Origin: Clostridiales bacterium DTU089
Lineage (GTDB): Bacteria > Bacillota > Clostridia > Oscillospirales > Acutalibacteraceae
Assembly (NCBI GenBank): GCA_001513045.1
Contig: LFSB01000028.1
Location: forward strand, 1 to 48,316
Reading direction: 5' to 3'
Length of the DNA: 48,316 bases
The first letter of the stretch is position 1; the number at the start of each line of letters is the position of its first letter. The notes below the pieces were generated by a model, which saw nothing but the letters and a program-made list of their open reading frames with translations, was not told where the DNA came from and ran no database searches. This document shows positions 16,920-25,790 of this stretch, one piece after another. The position numbers and the translations under genes were made by a program.

Positions 16920-16982
16920 AACGCGTTTTCCCTCCGAATTCATAATAAAGTTGACGTCTGAAAATTCATTTGAATTATATAG

Positions 16983-17011
16983 ATAATATCAAATGTGACG
17001 GACGATTTCAA
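16983..17011 (-). promoter_or_regulatory. Sigma-A promoter of mgsA
   Basis: Minus-strand TTGAAA (17006-17011), 17 bases, TATTAT (16983-16988), about 65 bases before the start codon. Confidence 0.7.
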
Positions 17012-17055
17012 GAGAAATAACCAAAGTTTACGTATTTTTACACAAATAAAGGGAT

Positions 17056-18657
17056 TTATCCGTTAAGCGCAGCAAAATTTTTCTTGTTTGCCGCGTAGAG
17101 AGATTTATAAACCTCATAATATTTGTCGTAGACTGCCTTGTTCTTCATGTCCGGCTTAAAGGTTTTTACCGCCGGAATAAAGGACTTTGTCTCCTGAAGG
17201 GAGGGGCACAAGCCGAGTCCGACCGCCACAAGCACCGCCGCGCCCATTGAGCCGACGTTCTGGGGGTTTTCAACCGTCTCGACCGTCTTACCCGTGCAAT
17301 CGGCAAGTATCTGGCAGGTAAGGTCGGAAAGAGCACCGCCGCCCACGAAGCGTACGACATCGGAGCTTTTTACCTTTTTGTCCTCCGCTTCGATGAACCA
17401 GCGCAGGTGATAACAAACGCCCTCGATTACTGCGCGGATAAGCTCGGATTTGCCGGTTTCAAGGCTTATATTGAAGAACATTCCCCTCGCGTTCGGGTCC
17501 TCAAAGGGGCAACGGTTGCCGTGAAGCCAAGGGGTAAATATAACGCCGTTGGAGCCTGCGGGAACCTTGCGCATTACGTCCGTCATGTAGTCGTAAAGGC
17601 TGGTATAGGCGGTTTCAAAGCCGTCCGTTATATGCTTTTTTTCAAGATATATTCCTATCTCGTCAAGGGCAAGATGGTCCTTGACCCATTCAAGGCATTT
17701 CCCTGCGGTTTCAAGCTCGGCAAAATAGTTGAATTTGCCCTCGTCCGCGCCGACTATTGCCGCTATCATGGCTCCGGCATCGACAACGCTCTTGTCAACA
17801 ACCGTGGACACCCAGCCGGAGGTTCCGGAATATATGTGAGTGTCGCCGAGAGCCACCGCGCCTGCTCCGACACCTATAAGAGATGCGTCTCCGCCGCCGC
17901 CGAAAACCGCTGTGCCCGCCTTGAGCCCAAGCTCCGACGCAGCCTTTTCGGTTATTTCGCCGACCTTGTCGGTTGACTTTTTAATCTGCGGAAGATGCTC
18001 CGGATTTACGCCGAGCATATCGCACATCTTTTTGCTGAAGCCCTCTTTGCCTTTTCTTATATCATAGAGGAGCACGGCAAACGCCGAATCCGGCGTCATA
18101 ACAAACTCACCGGTCATACGGCAGATTATGTATTCCTTTACATCAAGCCATTTATACACGCGCTTGAAGTTCTCCGGCTCGTGCTTTTCAACCCATTTGT
18201 ATTTCCACACCGGGTCCTTTACGCTCGCCGCCACAGCGCCGGTTATCTGAAGTGATTTGAGAAGCTTGGGCACATTCGCTCCGGCAATCTGGAAGCCGTG
18301 AGCTATACCCTCTTTTAGCTCCTCTCTTGCGCGCTGATCCATATAGCTCATTGCGCGGCGCACAGGAGTGCCGTCCTTATCGACAAGCACCACACCCTGC
18401 ATCTGAGAGCAAAAGGAGATTCCGGAGATTTTTGCCGGGTCGGTCTTGCTCTGTTCAAGAACAGTCTTGCACGTTGAGCATATTGCGCTCCACCATTCAT
18501 CGGGGTCCTGTTCGGCTCCTCCGTCCGGGAAAACATAAAGCTTGTAGCCCTCCGATGCCGCCGCTACGAGCTTCAGAGTCTTGCCTATTTCGAAAAGACA
18601 GGTTTTTACGCCCGTGGTTCCGATGTCAAACGCCATTGCATATACCGGTTCGCTCAT
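17056..18657 (-). CDS. FGGY-family carbohydrate kinase, xylulokinase-like
   Basis: This 533-residue kinase has two actin-like ATPase domains. The phosphate-1 loop is AFDIGTTGVKTCLFE at the N-terminus. SYMDQRA follows near residue 110, GGGGDASLIGVGAGAV lies in the middle and VRFVGGGALSDLTCQILAD near the C-terminus is the adenosine-binding motif. The start at MSEPVYAM is fixed by GGAGG eight bases upstream. Length and motifs are closest to xylulokinase, but other pentulose or hexulose kinases of the family look alike. It has its own promoter and no sugar isomerase partner, so the substrate is uncertain. A product sugar phosphate could in principle meet the split transketolase of this window. 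Confidence 0.88.
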   Translation of the reverse strand: MSEPVYAMAFDIGTTGVKTCLFEIGKTLKLVAAASEGYKLYVFPDGGAEQDPDEWWSAICSTCKTVLEQSKTDPAKISGISFCSQMQGVVLVDKDGTPVRRAMSYMDQRAREELKEGIAHGFQIAGANVPKLLKSLQITGAVAASVKDPVWKYKWVEKHEPENFKRVYKWLDVKEYIICRMTGEFVMTPDSAFAVLLYDIRKGKEGFSKKMCDMLGVNPEHLPQIKKSTDKVGEITEKAASELGLKAGTAVFGGGGDASLIGVGAGAVALGDTHIYSGTSGWVSTVVDKSVVDAGAMIAAIVGADEGKFNYFAELETAGKCLEWVKDHLALDEIGIYLEKKHITDGFETAYTSLYDYMTDVMRKVPAGSNGVIFTPWLHGNRCPFEDPNARGMFFNISLETGKSELIRAVIEGVCYHLRWFIEAEDKKVKSSDVVRFVGGGALSDLTCQILADCTGKTVETVENPQNVGSMGAAVLVAVGLGLCPSLQETKSFIPAVKTFKPDMKNKAVYDKYYEVYKSLYAANKKNFAALNG

Positions 18658-18687
18658 AATCATAACCTCCAAAAGCAATATGTATTC

Positions 18688-18716
18688 ATTATGCACCAAA
18701 AATCAACAACAGGCAA
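18688..18716 (-). promoter_or_regulatory. Sigma-A promoter of the FGGY kinase gene
   Basis: Minus-strand TTGCCT (18711-18716), 17 bases, CATAAT (18688-18693), about 30 bases upstream of the start codon. Confidence 0.6.
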
Positions 18717-18839
18717 TGCTTTTCGGGCAAAAAAATAAAAAATGAAGCAAAATTCACCGTCGGGCGGATACCGTAGGCCTATCTGCGGCAAATGTCCGGT
18801 TTGCAATGCGCGTCGAGCCGCTCCTGCGCAGAATATAAG

Positions 18840-18867
18840 CGGCACCGAAGCCGAAGCTCCGGTGCCG
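18840..18867 (-). terminator. Hairpin after the sigma factor fusion gene
   Basis: CGGCACCG pairs with CGGTGCCG, 20 bases past the stop. The tail on the minus strand is poor (CTTATATTC), so termination is uncertain. Confidence 0.5.
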
Positions 18868-18887
18868 TTTTGCGGTTGTGATGATTT

Positions 18888-21194
18888 TTAAGATGGCATA
18901 ATTTTTACAGCACTATCCATAAGCGAATCAAAGCTGCTTTTGCCCATTCCCGATATTGCATTATTGATATCGTCTTTAAGTTCAGTATTACCTTTATTTA
19001 CCATAATTCCAAGCCCCACATTGTTTTTATTGCCCTCAAAGACGCTTAACTCAAGTATAACCATATTAGAATACTCCGGGAGAATCGTTTGCGCAGTGCG
19101 TCTGTCTGTAAAAACAAAATCAACACTACCTGACGCAAGTTCTACAAACAAATACGAAGCGGCTGAGCAGGCATTTAACTGGATATTTCCAATATTAGAA
19201 TTGAAGCATCTGTCATAGCATGCGGTTCCTTCCTCTATGGCACAGATACCGGAGTCCAGCTCCGAAAGTTTTGTTGCAGAGGCAAATCGGCTGTTTTTTT
19301 GGGTTACACAAACGATGTCTGTATACGCATAGGGCTCTGCAAAATCAACCTGATTTGAAAGTGCTGTCGTTATCTGCTGTCCGGAAATAACAGCATCAAC
19401 CTTTCCGTTTTTTAGCGCCGGAACAAATGCCGCCCTATCAAGGCGTACTATTTCAAGCTTCCAACCGTTTGCTTCAGAGATTTTTTTTGCAATCATAACA
19501 TCGTAGCCATTTGCATATCTGTCTGTTCCGTTTATTTTTACAGCTCCGTTTGAAGCATCGGATTGCAGCCAGTTGTAGGGTGCATAGTTGCATTCCATAG
19601 CAACAGTAAATACTTCGTTCTCTACCTTGGTTATAACGGTAGTTCCTTCAACCGAGGCATTTTTATCCTGTGCGCCCTCTCTTGTTAAAAGTATCTCTTG
19701 ATAAATAAAGTTTTCAGCTTTTTTGTCATCTGCAACAAGCCTTATATGATCCTTATCAACAATTTCCGCGCGGACGGTGTAATGTTCATCAGTTTCCTTA
19801 TCAATGCCCTCGAAACAATAAGTTTCATGAAAAACAATTTTATCCTTTTTTATTTCATATTTTCCGCTTGAGTCATGTCCGCTGCGGGCGGGGTTATAAA
19901 GATTTCCATCTAAAATCATTTGACCTTCATCATTGTAAAAATTCCCAAAACACAGCGTTGCCTTTTCTGACGGAACGGTTCTCTCAATAAACGGTCCGCC
20001 CATATCGTACAGTTCATATTCCATGTTGCGGCCGAATTTTATGTTTCCCCATTCCAGCCCCTCACGGTCTTCTGATAGATTATACCAATACCATGTGCCT
20101 TCAAAAGAAATCCCCTCAAGGGTGAGCTCGGTTACCGGCTGCGTAGTATCGGAAACATCTGTTAAGCCCTCCTGTGTATTTCCGCCCACCGCCTGGGTTT
20201 CCGACAGGTTTGTGGTCGTTGTTGCTTCGCTTTTATTCTTCTTTACAACCGTTGCGCCCACGGCTGTTCCGGTTATCACAACAGCCGCCGCTGCGACTCC
20301 CGCTATTATTTTTGCGCCCACCGAGGCGAATATGCCCGCCTTTACGGCAGTTGCCCCTACAACAGCCGCACCTGTGCCGACTGCTCCCGCTGCACCTGCC
20401 GCTCCCGCTGCACCTGCACCTGCCGCCGCTGCGCCCGTACCTACTGCTCCTGCCGCGGGTACAACCGCCGAAGCGTATACCGCTGCCGCCTCTGCCGCCG
20501 CAAGTGCCGAAAACGATGCAACCGCCGGAGCTGTAACCGACTCCGCCGCGCCCTCCATAACAACAGGCAAGAACGGAAGCACACCGCGAAGACGGCAGCC
20601 CTTGCTCTCAAGCTCCTGCGCGTCCCTCTTCATTGATGCGCGAGCCTGAAACAGTCGGTTCTTTACCGCTCCCTCGGACACCCCTTCAAGCGCGGCTATG
20701 TCCGCTATGCTCAAATCCGCAAAATAAAACATCAGCACGCTTGAACGCTGCTTGTCGGGCAGTGCTTCAATCAGGCCGTTCACCGCCTCGCGCGTCTCGC
20801 TGTCCGCCACAGCCTGCGACGGGTCTGCCTGTCTTGCCGCCTCATCCTCGGCGTTGAGCGCGTCAAACTGTGTGCCGTCCGGATTTTCATCCGGCTCAAG
20901 CTCAAGCGTCTGCGGCTTCTTATTCCTTAAAAACGAGGTTGAACGATTGGACGCCGACATGAAAAGCCACCGTTCAAACGCCGCCGGCTCCTTGAGCGTG
21001 CCGAGATTTTTATACGCTCCGAAAAATATCTCCTGAGTGATATCCTCGGCGTCCTCCTTATTCCCGACATACTTCATGACGAACCAGCAAACCTTGCCGC
21101 CGTATATGCGATAAAGCTCTGAAAACGCCTCGTCGCTGCCGTTTTGCGCCATCTTCACAAGTGAGGTTACTGCGGAAATATCGTTTCTGTTCAT
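18888..21194 (-). CDS. ECF sigma factor fused to a membrane segment and an extracellular family-3 solute-binding domain
   Basis: One open frame of 768 residues. Residues 1-90 are sigma region 2 (EDAEDITQEIFFGAYKNL, then FERWLFMSASNRSTSFLRNK); 134-190 are sigma region 4 (LPDKQRSSVLMFYFADLSIADIAALEG, then SEGAVKNRLFQAR). Residues 215-285 are Ala/Gly-rich; 286-317 form one hydrophobic membrane segment followed by KKNK. After a Ser/Thr linker, a strand-rich domain (about 360-505) and a family-3 solute-binding domain (about 526-768; FTVAMECNYAPYNW, GYDVMIAKKI, GKVDAVISGQQIT, FAEPYAYTDIV) should lie outside. AAGGAG precedes the ATG. No anti-sigma gene is adjacent. The fusion suggests a membrane-held sigma that senses a ligand such as an amino acid; release mechanism and ligand are unknown. 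Confidence 0.9.
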   Translation of the reverse strand: MNRNDISAVTSLVKMAQNGSDEAFSELYRIYGGKVCWFVMKYVGNKEDAEDITQEIFFGAYKNLGTLKEPAAFERWLFMSASNRSTSFLRNKKPQTLELEPDENPDGTQFDALNAEDEAARQADPSQAVADSETREAVNGLIEALPDKQRSSVLMFYFADLSIADIAALEGVSEGAVKNRLFQARASMKRDAQELESKGCRLRGVLPFLPVVMEGAAESVTAPAVASFSALAAAEAAAVYASAVVPAAGAVGTGAAAAGAGAAGAAGAAGAVGTGAAVVGATAVKAGIFASVGAKIIAGVAAAAVVITGTAVGATVVKKNKSEATTTTNLSETQAVGGNTQEGLTDVSDTTQPVTELTLEGISFEGTWYWYNLSEDREGLEWGNIKFGRNMEYELYDMGGPFIERTVPSEKATLCFGNFYNDEGQMILDGNLYNPARSGHDSSGKYEIKKDKIVFHETYCFEGIDKETDEHYTVRAEIVDKDHIRLVADDKKAENFIYQEILLTREGAQDKNASVEGTTVITKVENEVFTVAMECNYAPYNWLQSDASNGAVKINGTDRYANGYDVMIAKKISEANGWKLEIVRLDRAAFVPALKNGKVDAVISGQQITTALSNQVDFAEPYAYTDIVCVTQKNSRFASATKLSELDSGICAIEEGTACYDRCFNSNIGNIQLNACSAASYLFVELASGSVDFVFTDRRTAQTILPEYSNMVILELSVFEGNKNNVGLGIMVNKGNTELKDDINNAISGMGKSSFDSLMDSAVKIMPS
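20383..20418 (-). repeat. 18-base tandem duplication in the Ala/Gly linker codons
   Basis: Two adjacent copies of the unit gctcccgctgcacctgcc, the second with one change, lie inside a longer stretch of similar units. They encode the repeated AGAAGA-type linker of the sigma fusion. Such a repeat can change length by slippage in 18-base, frame-preserving steps. Confidence 0.7.
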
Positions 21195-21241
21195 AATAAA
21201 TCTCCTTTTCGTCTGTGTTTTTTCGGGCTTACACTACCAAA

Positions 21242-21267
21242 GACGCAAAATCCGGAAAAAGGTTTGA
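21242..21267 (-). promoter_or_regulatory. Candidate ECF-type (autoregulatory) promoter of the sigma fusion gene
   Basis: On the minus strand TCAAAC (21262-21267), a 16-base spacer and CGTC (21242-21245) match the AAAC-N16-CGTC layout of SigW/SigM-type ECF promoters. They stand 48 bases before the start codon. No good sigma-A promoter is seen in the same stretch. ECF genes are often self-activated; this is inferred here. Confidence 0.5.
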
Positions 21268-21359
21268 TGATTTTTCAAAAATTTCTAAATTTTTTTGTTC
21301 GTGTTTTATTTTATCAAATGTCATCTGTAAATGCAATACGTGAATTTCGGATTTGCCTC

Positions 21360-21388
21360 TTGCAAAAACAGTCAAGGCACTATATAAT
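21360..21388 (+). promoter_or_regulatory. Sigma-A promoter of the transporter-protease operon
   Basis: TTGCAA, 17 bases, TATAAT (21383-21388). It points away from the sigma fusion gene and lies 66 bases before the transporter start. Confidence 0.75.
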
Positions 21389-21453
21389 AATATAATGTAT
21401 AGTTATACCGTTATACTATCTGACATTTTGCAACCGATGAGGAGAATGAGTAT

Positions 21454-22983
21454 ATGGCAAAAAATCCCGCTGCAGATATTCAAACAAATGAGCATAACGA
21501 AATAAGCGAAGAAGCACTCGAAAGGCAGCTGAAATATCAGACTAAAAACTATCTCTCACCCAAGGAGATGGCGGCATACATCATCTCCGGCTTCGGGGAT
21601 AAGAACTGGGAAACCTTTAACGGGGCAAACTCCTTCTTCTTCAACACAACCTTTCTTCGCGCAAACCCCGTCACATTAAGTCTTGCCAGCACCGTATGCG
21701 GCATTCTCGACACCTTCGACAACGCAATATCCGGTCCGATAATCGACCGCACGCGTACTCGCTGGGGCAGAGTGCGTCCGTATCTTATCCTTACACTGCC
21801 GCTGTGGCTTATATCCACCCTCGCGCCATGGATTCTTCCGGGCGGCATGACGCAAACCACTATATTTGTTCTGTTTGCAATCATATCCTATATAGGCTCA
21901 ATTGCAGGCTCGTTCTACTCCCCCGCATACACCGCTATACTTTTCAACCTCACCCCGAATATCAACGAACGCAACAAGCTCATTGCCACCGATGCGTATG
22001 TTGACCTCACCGGAGTGTGGCTGCCGTCGATATTCCCATTCTTTGTGGACTATCTTCCCAGAACAATACCGACAAGATACATATACATGGGCGGCGCATT
22101 CGTATTCATAATCTGCGTTGTGGCGTTCCGCATATACGGCTTCTTCACCCTCAAGGAGAGGGTGCCGCTCTCATCGAGAGAGGATATGAAGAAGGTCAGC
22201 GTCTGGCGCTCTGTCAAGCAGGTCTCCTCCTGCCGTCCGATGTGGGTGCTGCTGATTAAAAACTTCTTCGGACTCGGCAAGGGTGTCGGCGGTTCGGTGC
22301 AAAACTATTTCTGGCTCAACTGCACCGGCAAGCTTTCAAACGGCGCAATCGTCGGACTTTTCACAGGCCTTCCGAGCTACTTTGTCCTCCCGTTTGCAAC
22401 AAAGCTCACCAAAAAAATCGGTCTTCGCAATCTCGCCGTTTTCTCATACGGCTACTGCGGCGTTGTCTACTTCATTATGTACCTTGTCGGCTACGCTCCG
22501 ACCAAGAATACAATGGTAAATCTCGTATGGCTTGTGTTTATGCTCACCATGGCGGGCGCGCTCAACAGCATACAGCGCTATTGCAGCACGGCACTTCAGG
22601 GTGATATGTATGACTATGTCGAATGGAAAACCGGAATAAGAAACGAAGGCATGATGACCGCCGCAATGGGCTACATAGGACTTATAACGAACAATATCTC
22701 AACTATACTCAGCGGTCTGATTATTGCTGCAATAAGATATCAGCCTCTGCTGAACTCTCACGGCGTTGTAATTCCTCAGACCGATGAGAGAATGCTGCGC
22801 GCAATATGGACGGTGTTCACCCTCGCCCCCGCTATCGGCAGAACCATGAAGGCTGTCACGCTCATGTTCTTTAATGTAACCGGCAAGCTCAAGGATGAAA
22901 TGATTATCGGTCTTGCAAAACAGAGAGCCGCAAAGGTTATAGATACCGGCGCTTCTGCCGATAAAACCTCGAAGGAAGATTGA
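21454..22983 (+). CDS. GPH-family (MFS) sugar:cation symporter-like transporter
   Basis: This 509-residue membrane protein has about 12 hydrophobic segments. Features of the glycoside-pentoside-hexuronide group include GILDTFDNAISGPIIDRTRTRWGRVRPYLI near residue 90 (the family D-x-x-x-D-R-T-x-x-RWGRxRP pattern) and GDMYDYVEWKTGIRNEGMMTA near 390. GPH carriers move glycosides or uronides with sodium or protons. The ATG follows GAGGAG. The protease starts six bases after the stop, so the two are co-transcribed and probably coupled. The substrate is unknown. Confidence 0.9.
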   Translation: MAKNPAADIQTNEHNEISEEALERQLKYQTKNYLSPKEMAAYIISGFGDKNWETFNGANSFFFNTTFLRANPVTLSLASTVCGILDTFDNAISGPIIDRTRTRWGRVRPYLILTLPLWLISTLAPWILPGGMTQTTIFVLFAIISYIGSIAGSFYSPAYTAILFNLTPNINERNKLIATDAYVDLTGVWLPSIFPFFVDYLPRTIPTRYIYMGGAFVFIICVVAFRIYGFFTLKERVPLSSREDMKKVSVWRSVKQVSSCRPMWVLLIKNFFGLGKGVGGSVQNYFWLNCTGKLSNGAIVGLFTGLPSYFVLPFATKLTKKIGLRNLAVFSYGYCGVVYFIMYLVGYAPTKNTMVNLVWLVFMLTMAGALNSIQRYCSTALQGDMYDYVEWKTGIRNEGMMTAAMGYIGLITNNISTILSGLIIAAIRYQPLLNSHGVVIPQTDERMLRAIWTVFTLAPAIGRTMKAVTLMFFNVTGKLKDEMIIGLAKQRAAKVIDTGASADKTSKED

Positions 22984-22989
22984 TTTATT

Positions 22990-25731
22990 ATGAAAAAGCT
23001 TTTATCTTTTGTCATCACATGCTTGCTTGTGCTGTCGGTGATTTCTCCCGCGGCGGCAGGCATTGCCATGCCGGTTGCCGCACCGATAAGCGCGGCGGAA
23101 TTTGCCAGGCTGTGCACAAGCCTTGCCTCGGAATATGACGGAGATTTGAAATCCGTCTACGAGAGTACAAGAAGCACTGTAGGCGTACAGGCATACTCAG
23201 CCGATGCAGCCTCACAGGATGACACGGCTTCGTCCGATGCCGATTTTGCATTGAAAAGGCTGATACTCAGAGCTGACGGAGCGGTAAACTCCATGGGCGC
23301 CGTTGCCGGAGTTGAGGGCTTTGAAAATGTGCATATCTTCCAGTATGCCACGGTTTCCGATGCAAAAGCAGCGTATGAATACTATAAAAAACTCGGAGCA
23401 ACGCAATGTGTTGCTCCCGACAAGATAATATCACTCGAAAAAACCACTGAAAACTTCGGTGCACAGGTGAAGGCTGCTGCAGCTCCGGTGCTTTCGGACG
23501 GCCATCTCTCATGGGGCTCCGCTCTGTGCGGCTTTGACATTGCAAACACTTATATATCCGGCAGCCTGACTCCGGCTGAGGTCATAGTTGCGATTGTTGA
23601 CTCCGGGGTTGAGGAAACCCATGAATTCTTTGCAGGCAGGATAATTCCCAGCACACACAATTACAGCTCCACAGGCACCGCCGACAGTGCAAAGGACGAC
23701 AACGGACACGGCACACATGTTGCCGGAATCATTGTTGACAACACCACGGCAAATGTAAAGGTCAAGGGCTATAAGGTTCTCGACTCAAGCGGCTACGGCA
23801 CAATCTCCGCTCTCTGCTCCGGCATAGCTGCGGCAACAGCCGACAGAGTTGATGTAATAAACCTCAGCCTGTCGGATGACAGTGTAGAAAGCCCGGTCGA
23901 CGGATTTATCGAATCCGCCCTAAAAAGCGGTATCTGCGTAACCGCCGCCTCAGGCAACGAGTCCGCCAACGCCGACCTTCTCACACCCGCACGAATCGCG
24001 GACGTAATCACCGTTGCGGCATGCAACTCGTTCAATGCCGTTACAACCTTTTCAAACTACGGAAACTGCGTCGACATTGCCGCACCGGGTAAGGAGATAG
24101 TAAGCACATATCTCAACAACTCCTACGCCTCACTCGACGGCACCTCCATGGCGACACCGTTTGTCTCTGCCGCCGCCGCGGTGATGCGCTGTGTGTCTCC
24201 CGATATTTCACCCTATGACATTCAGGCAAGGCTCAAGGACAGCGCAAACGCCCTTGACAATCCCGCAAGACTCAGCTATGCCGGAAGCGGTGTGCTGTGC
24301 GTCTATGACGCGCTGGACACTGACAGGCTCCCCTCTCCCGTGTTGAGTATCAACAGCGGAACCTTTACCGGCGCAATAAAGGTGAGCATGTCCTGCGCGG
24401 ACGCAAACGCGAAAATATATTATTCAACCGATGGCAGCATACCCACCCCAAGCACCGGCAAGCTGTATACGGCTCCGGTAACTGTTTCAGATTACACAAA
24501 GCTTTCCGCCGCCGCTTTTTCTGCGGACAGCTTTCCGAGCAGACACGTCACCGCGTTCTACAGAATACTGAATTACGCTCCCGACAGTGCGCTTGAAATA
24601 AACTCAGCCGGTGTAATAACCGAATACAGCGGCTCATTCCGGGATATAATTATACGTGACACCGTAAAAGGCATAAAGGTCACCGGCGTCGCATCCTCGG
24701 CATTCGGAGAGTCCGAAATCATGGGAATCTCTCTGCCAGAGGGAGTCACGGCAATACCCGAATACGGCTTCTACATGGCACAGAGACTGCGCTATGTCAA
24801 TGCTCCCGGTGTACTTTCAATCGGAAATTCCGCCTTCTACTCCGATATAAACCTGCGTGAAATAAATGCGCCTAAGGTTACGGCAATTCAGAAGCTGGCA
24901 TTCTACAACTGCGTAAGCCTTTCGCAGGTCATTTTTGACAAGCTTACCTCCGTCGGCTCAAACGCCTTCGGCAAGACTGTACGCCTTTCCTACGCTTCTT
25001 TTGCGTCTCTTGAAACCGTAACCGGCTCGGTGCTTGAAGACTCGGGTATAGAAAAAATCAATTTGCCCGCGGCAAAGGTTGTAGAACGCAACGCCTTCAA
25101 CGGCTGCAATTTCCTTGAATATCTTGATTTGCCGAGTGTAACCGAGGTCAAGCGCGGCGTATTCAACGGCACGGTCTTAAAGCGCGTGGATTTCAGCAGC
25201 ATAGTGACACTCAACGACATCCCCTCAAACGGAGCAACGCTGGCACTTCCGTCAAGCTACAAATCCTGCGGAGTTGTATCCCTCGGCAAGGGCTTCACCG
25301 TATACGGCACGCAAAACACTCAGGCTCAGAAATGGGCATCAAACAATTCGCATACCTTTAAAACAGCTCCCGCCATACTTGTAAATCTCCCCGCCGAAAC
25401 CGTTGAGGGCGAAACGATTTGCGTTGACGCTATAGGCTTTAACCGCACATATCAGTGGTACTCCTACAGCTCTGACAATCCCGCGGATGCATCGCCGATA
25501 GCAGGGGCAACCGGAAGCTCATTCACCGTTCCGCACGGAGGAGCTAAAAATTACTACTGCGTAATAAAAAGCACTGACGGAGCAAACATAAAAACCCTTA
25601 CATCCTCAACCTGTGTAAACGAAAACTACATCGCACACGGCGAAACCTCTCCTCTGACAATTATCGATATGATAATCATGCTTATGCTTCGTTTTGCAAG
25701 GTTGGCAATGGTTGCCGCGGAGAAAGTTTGA
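22990..25731 (+). CDS. Secreted subtilisin-like serine protease with chitobiase-like, BspA-type LRR and Ig-like domains
   Basis: The protein has 913 residues. A signal peptide (1-24) is followed by a propeptide-like region, then an S8 peptidase domain (about 190-430) with the triad D203 (AIVDSGVEETHE), H240 (DDNGHGTHVAG) and S386 (LDGTSMATPF). Residues 445-520 resemble a chitobiase C-terminal domain (AKIYYSTDGSIPTPSTGKLY). Residues 560-790 are BspA-type leucine-rich repeats (SIGNSAFYSDINLREI and similar). An Ig-like part follows (TYQWYSY, NYYCVIKS), then a hydrophobic tail (IIDMIIMLML) that could anchor it. It is likely displayed on the surface to cut or bind proteins. Its start codon lies six bases after the transporter stop. 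Confidence 0.9.
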   Translation: MKKLLSFVITCLLVLSVISPAAAGIAMPVAAPISAAEFARLCTSLASEYDGDLKSVYESTRSTVGVQAYSADAASQDDTASSDADFALKRLILRADGAVNSMGAVAGVEGFENVHIFQYATVSDAKAAYEYYKKLGATQCVAPDKIISLEKTTENFGAQVKAAAAPVLSDGHLSWGSALCGFDIANTYISGSLTPAEVIVAIVDSGVEETHEFFAGRIIPSTHNYSSTGTADSAKDDNGHGTHVAGIIVDNTTANVKVKGYKVLDSSGYGTISALCSGIAAATADRVDVINLSLSDDSVESPVDGFIESALKSGICVTAASGNESANADLLTPARIADVITVAACNSFNAVTTFSNYGNCVDIAAPGKEIVSTYLNNSYASLDGTSMATPFVSAAAAVMRCVSPDISPYDIQARLKDSANALDNPARLSYAGSGVLCVYDALDTDRLPSPVLSINSGTFTGAIKVSMSCADANAKIYYSTDGSIPTPSTGKLYTAPVTVSDYTKLSAAAFSADSFPSRHVTAFYRILNYAPDSALEINSAGVITEYSGSFRDIIIRDTVKGIKVTGVASSAFGESEIMGISLPEGVTAIPEYGFYMAQRLRYVNAPGVLSIGNSAFYSDINLREINAPKVTAIQKLAFYNCVSLSQVIFDKLTSVGSNAFGKTVRLSYASFASLETVTGSVLEDSGIEKINLPAAKVVERNAFNGCNFLEYLDLPSVTEVKRGVFNGTVLKRVDFSSIVTLNDIPSNGATLALPSSYKSCGVVSLGKGFTVYGTQNTQAQKWASNNSHTFKTAPAILVNLPAETVEGETICVDAIGFNRTYQWYSYSSDNPADASPIAGATGSSFTVPHGGAKNYYCVIKSTDGANIKTLTSSTCVNENYIAHGETSPLTIIDMIIMLMLRFARLAMVAAEKV

Positions 25732-25749
25732 AAGAAAAATCTTTCAAAC
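25726..25749 (+). other. Perfect hairpin over the protease stop codon
   Basis: GTTTGAAAG and CTTTCAAAC pair over nine bases around AAAAAT, and the ten-base palindrome GCAAATTTGC follows at once. No T-run follows, so it is not a normal terminator. It could be an RNA processing or stability point between the protease and nth coding regions. Confidence 0.5.
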
Positions 25750-25790
25750 GGCAAATTTGCGCTCTGTTCAAGAAAGGAATGGTCATAATT

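Noticed and set aside
20023-20649. A proline/alanine-rich open frame on the plus strand opposite the sigma linker
   Set aside because: It is the complement of the Ala/Gly repeat codons of the sigma fusion and has no start signals.
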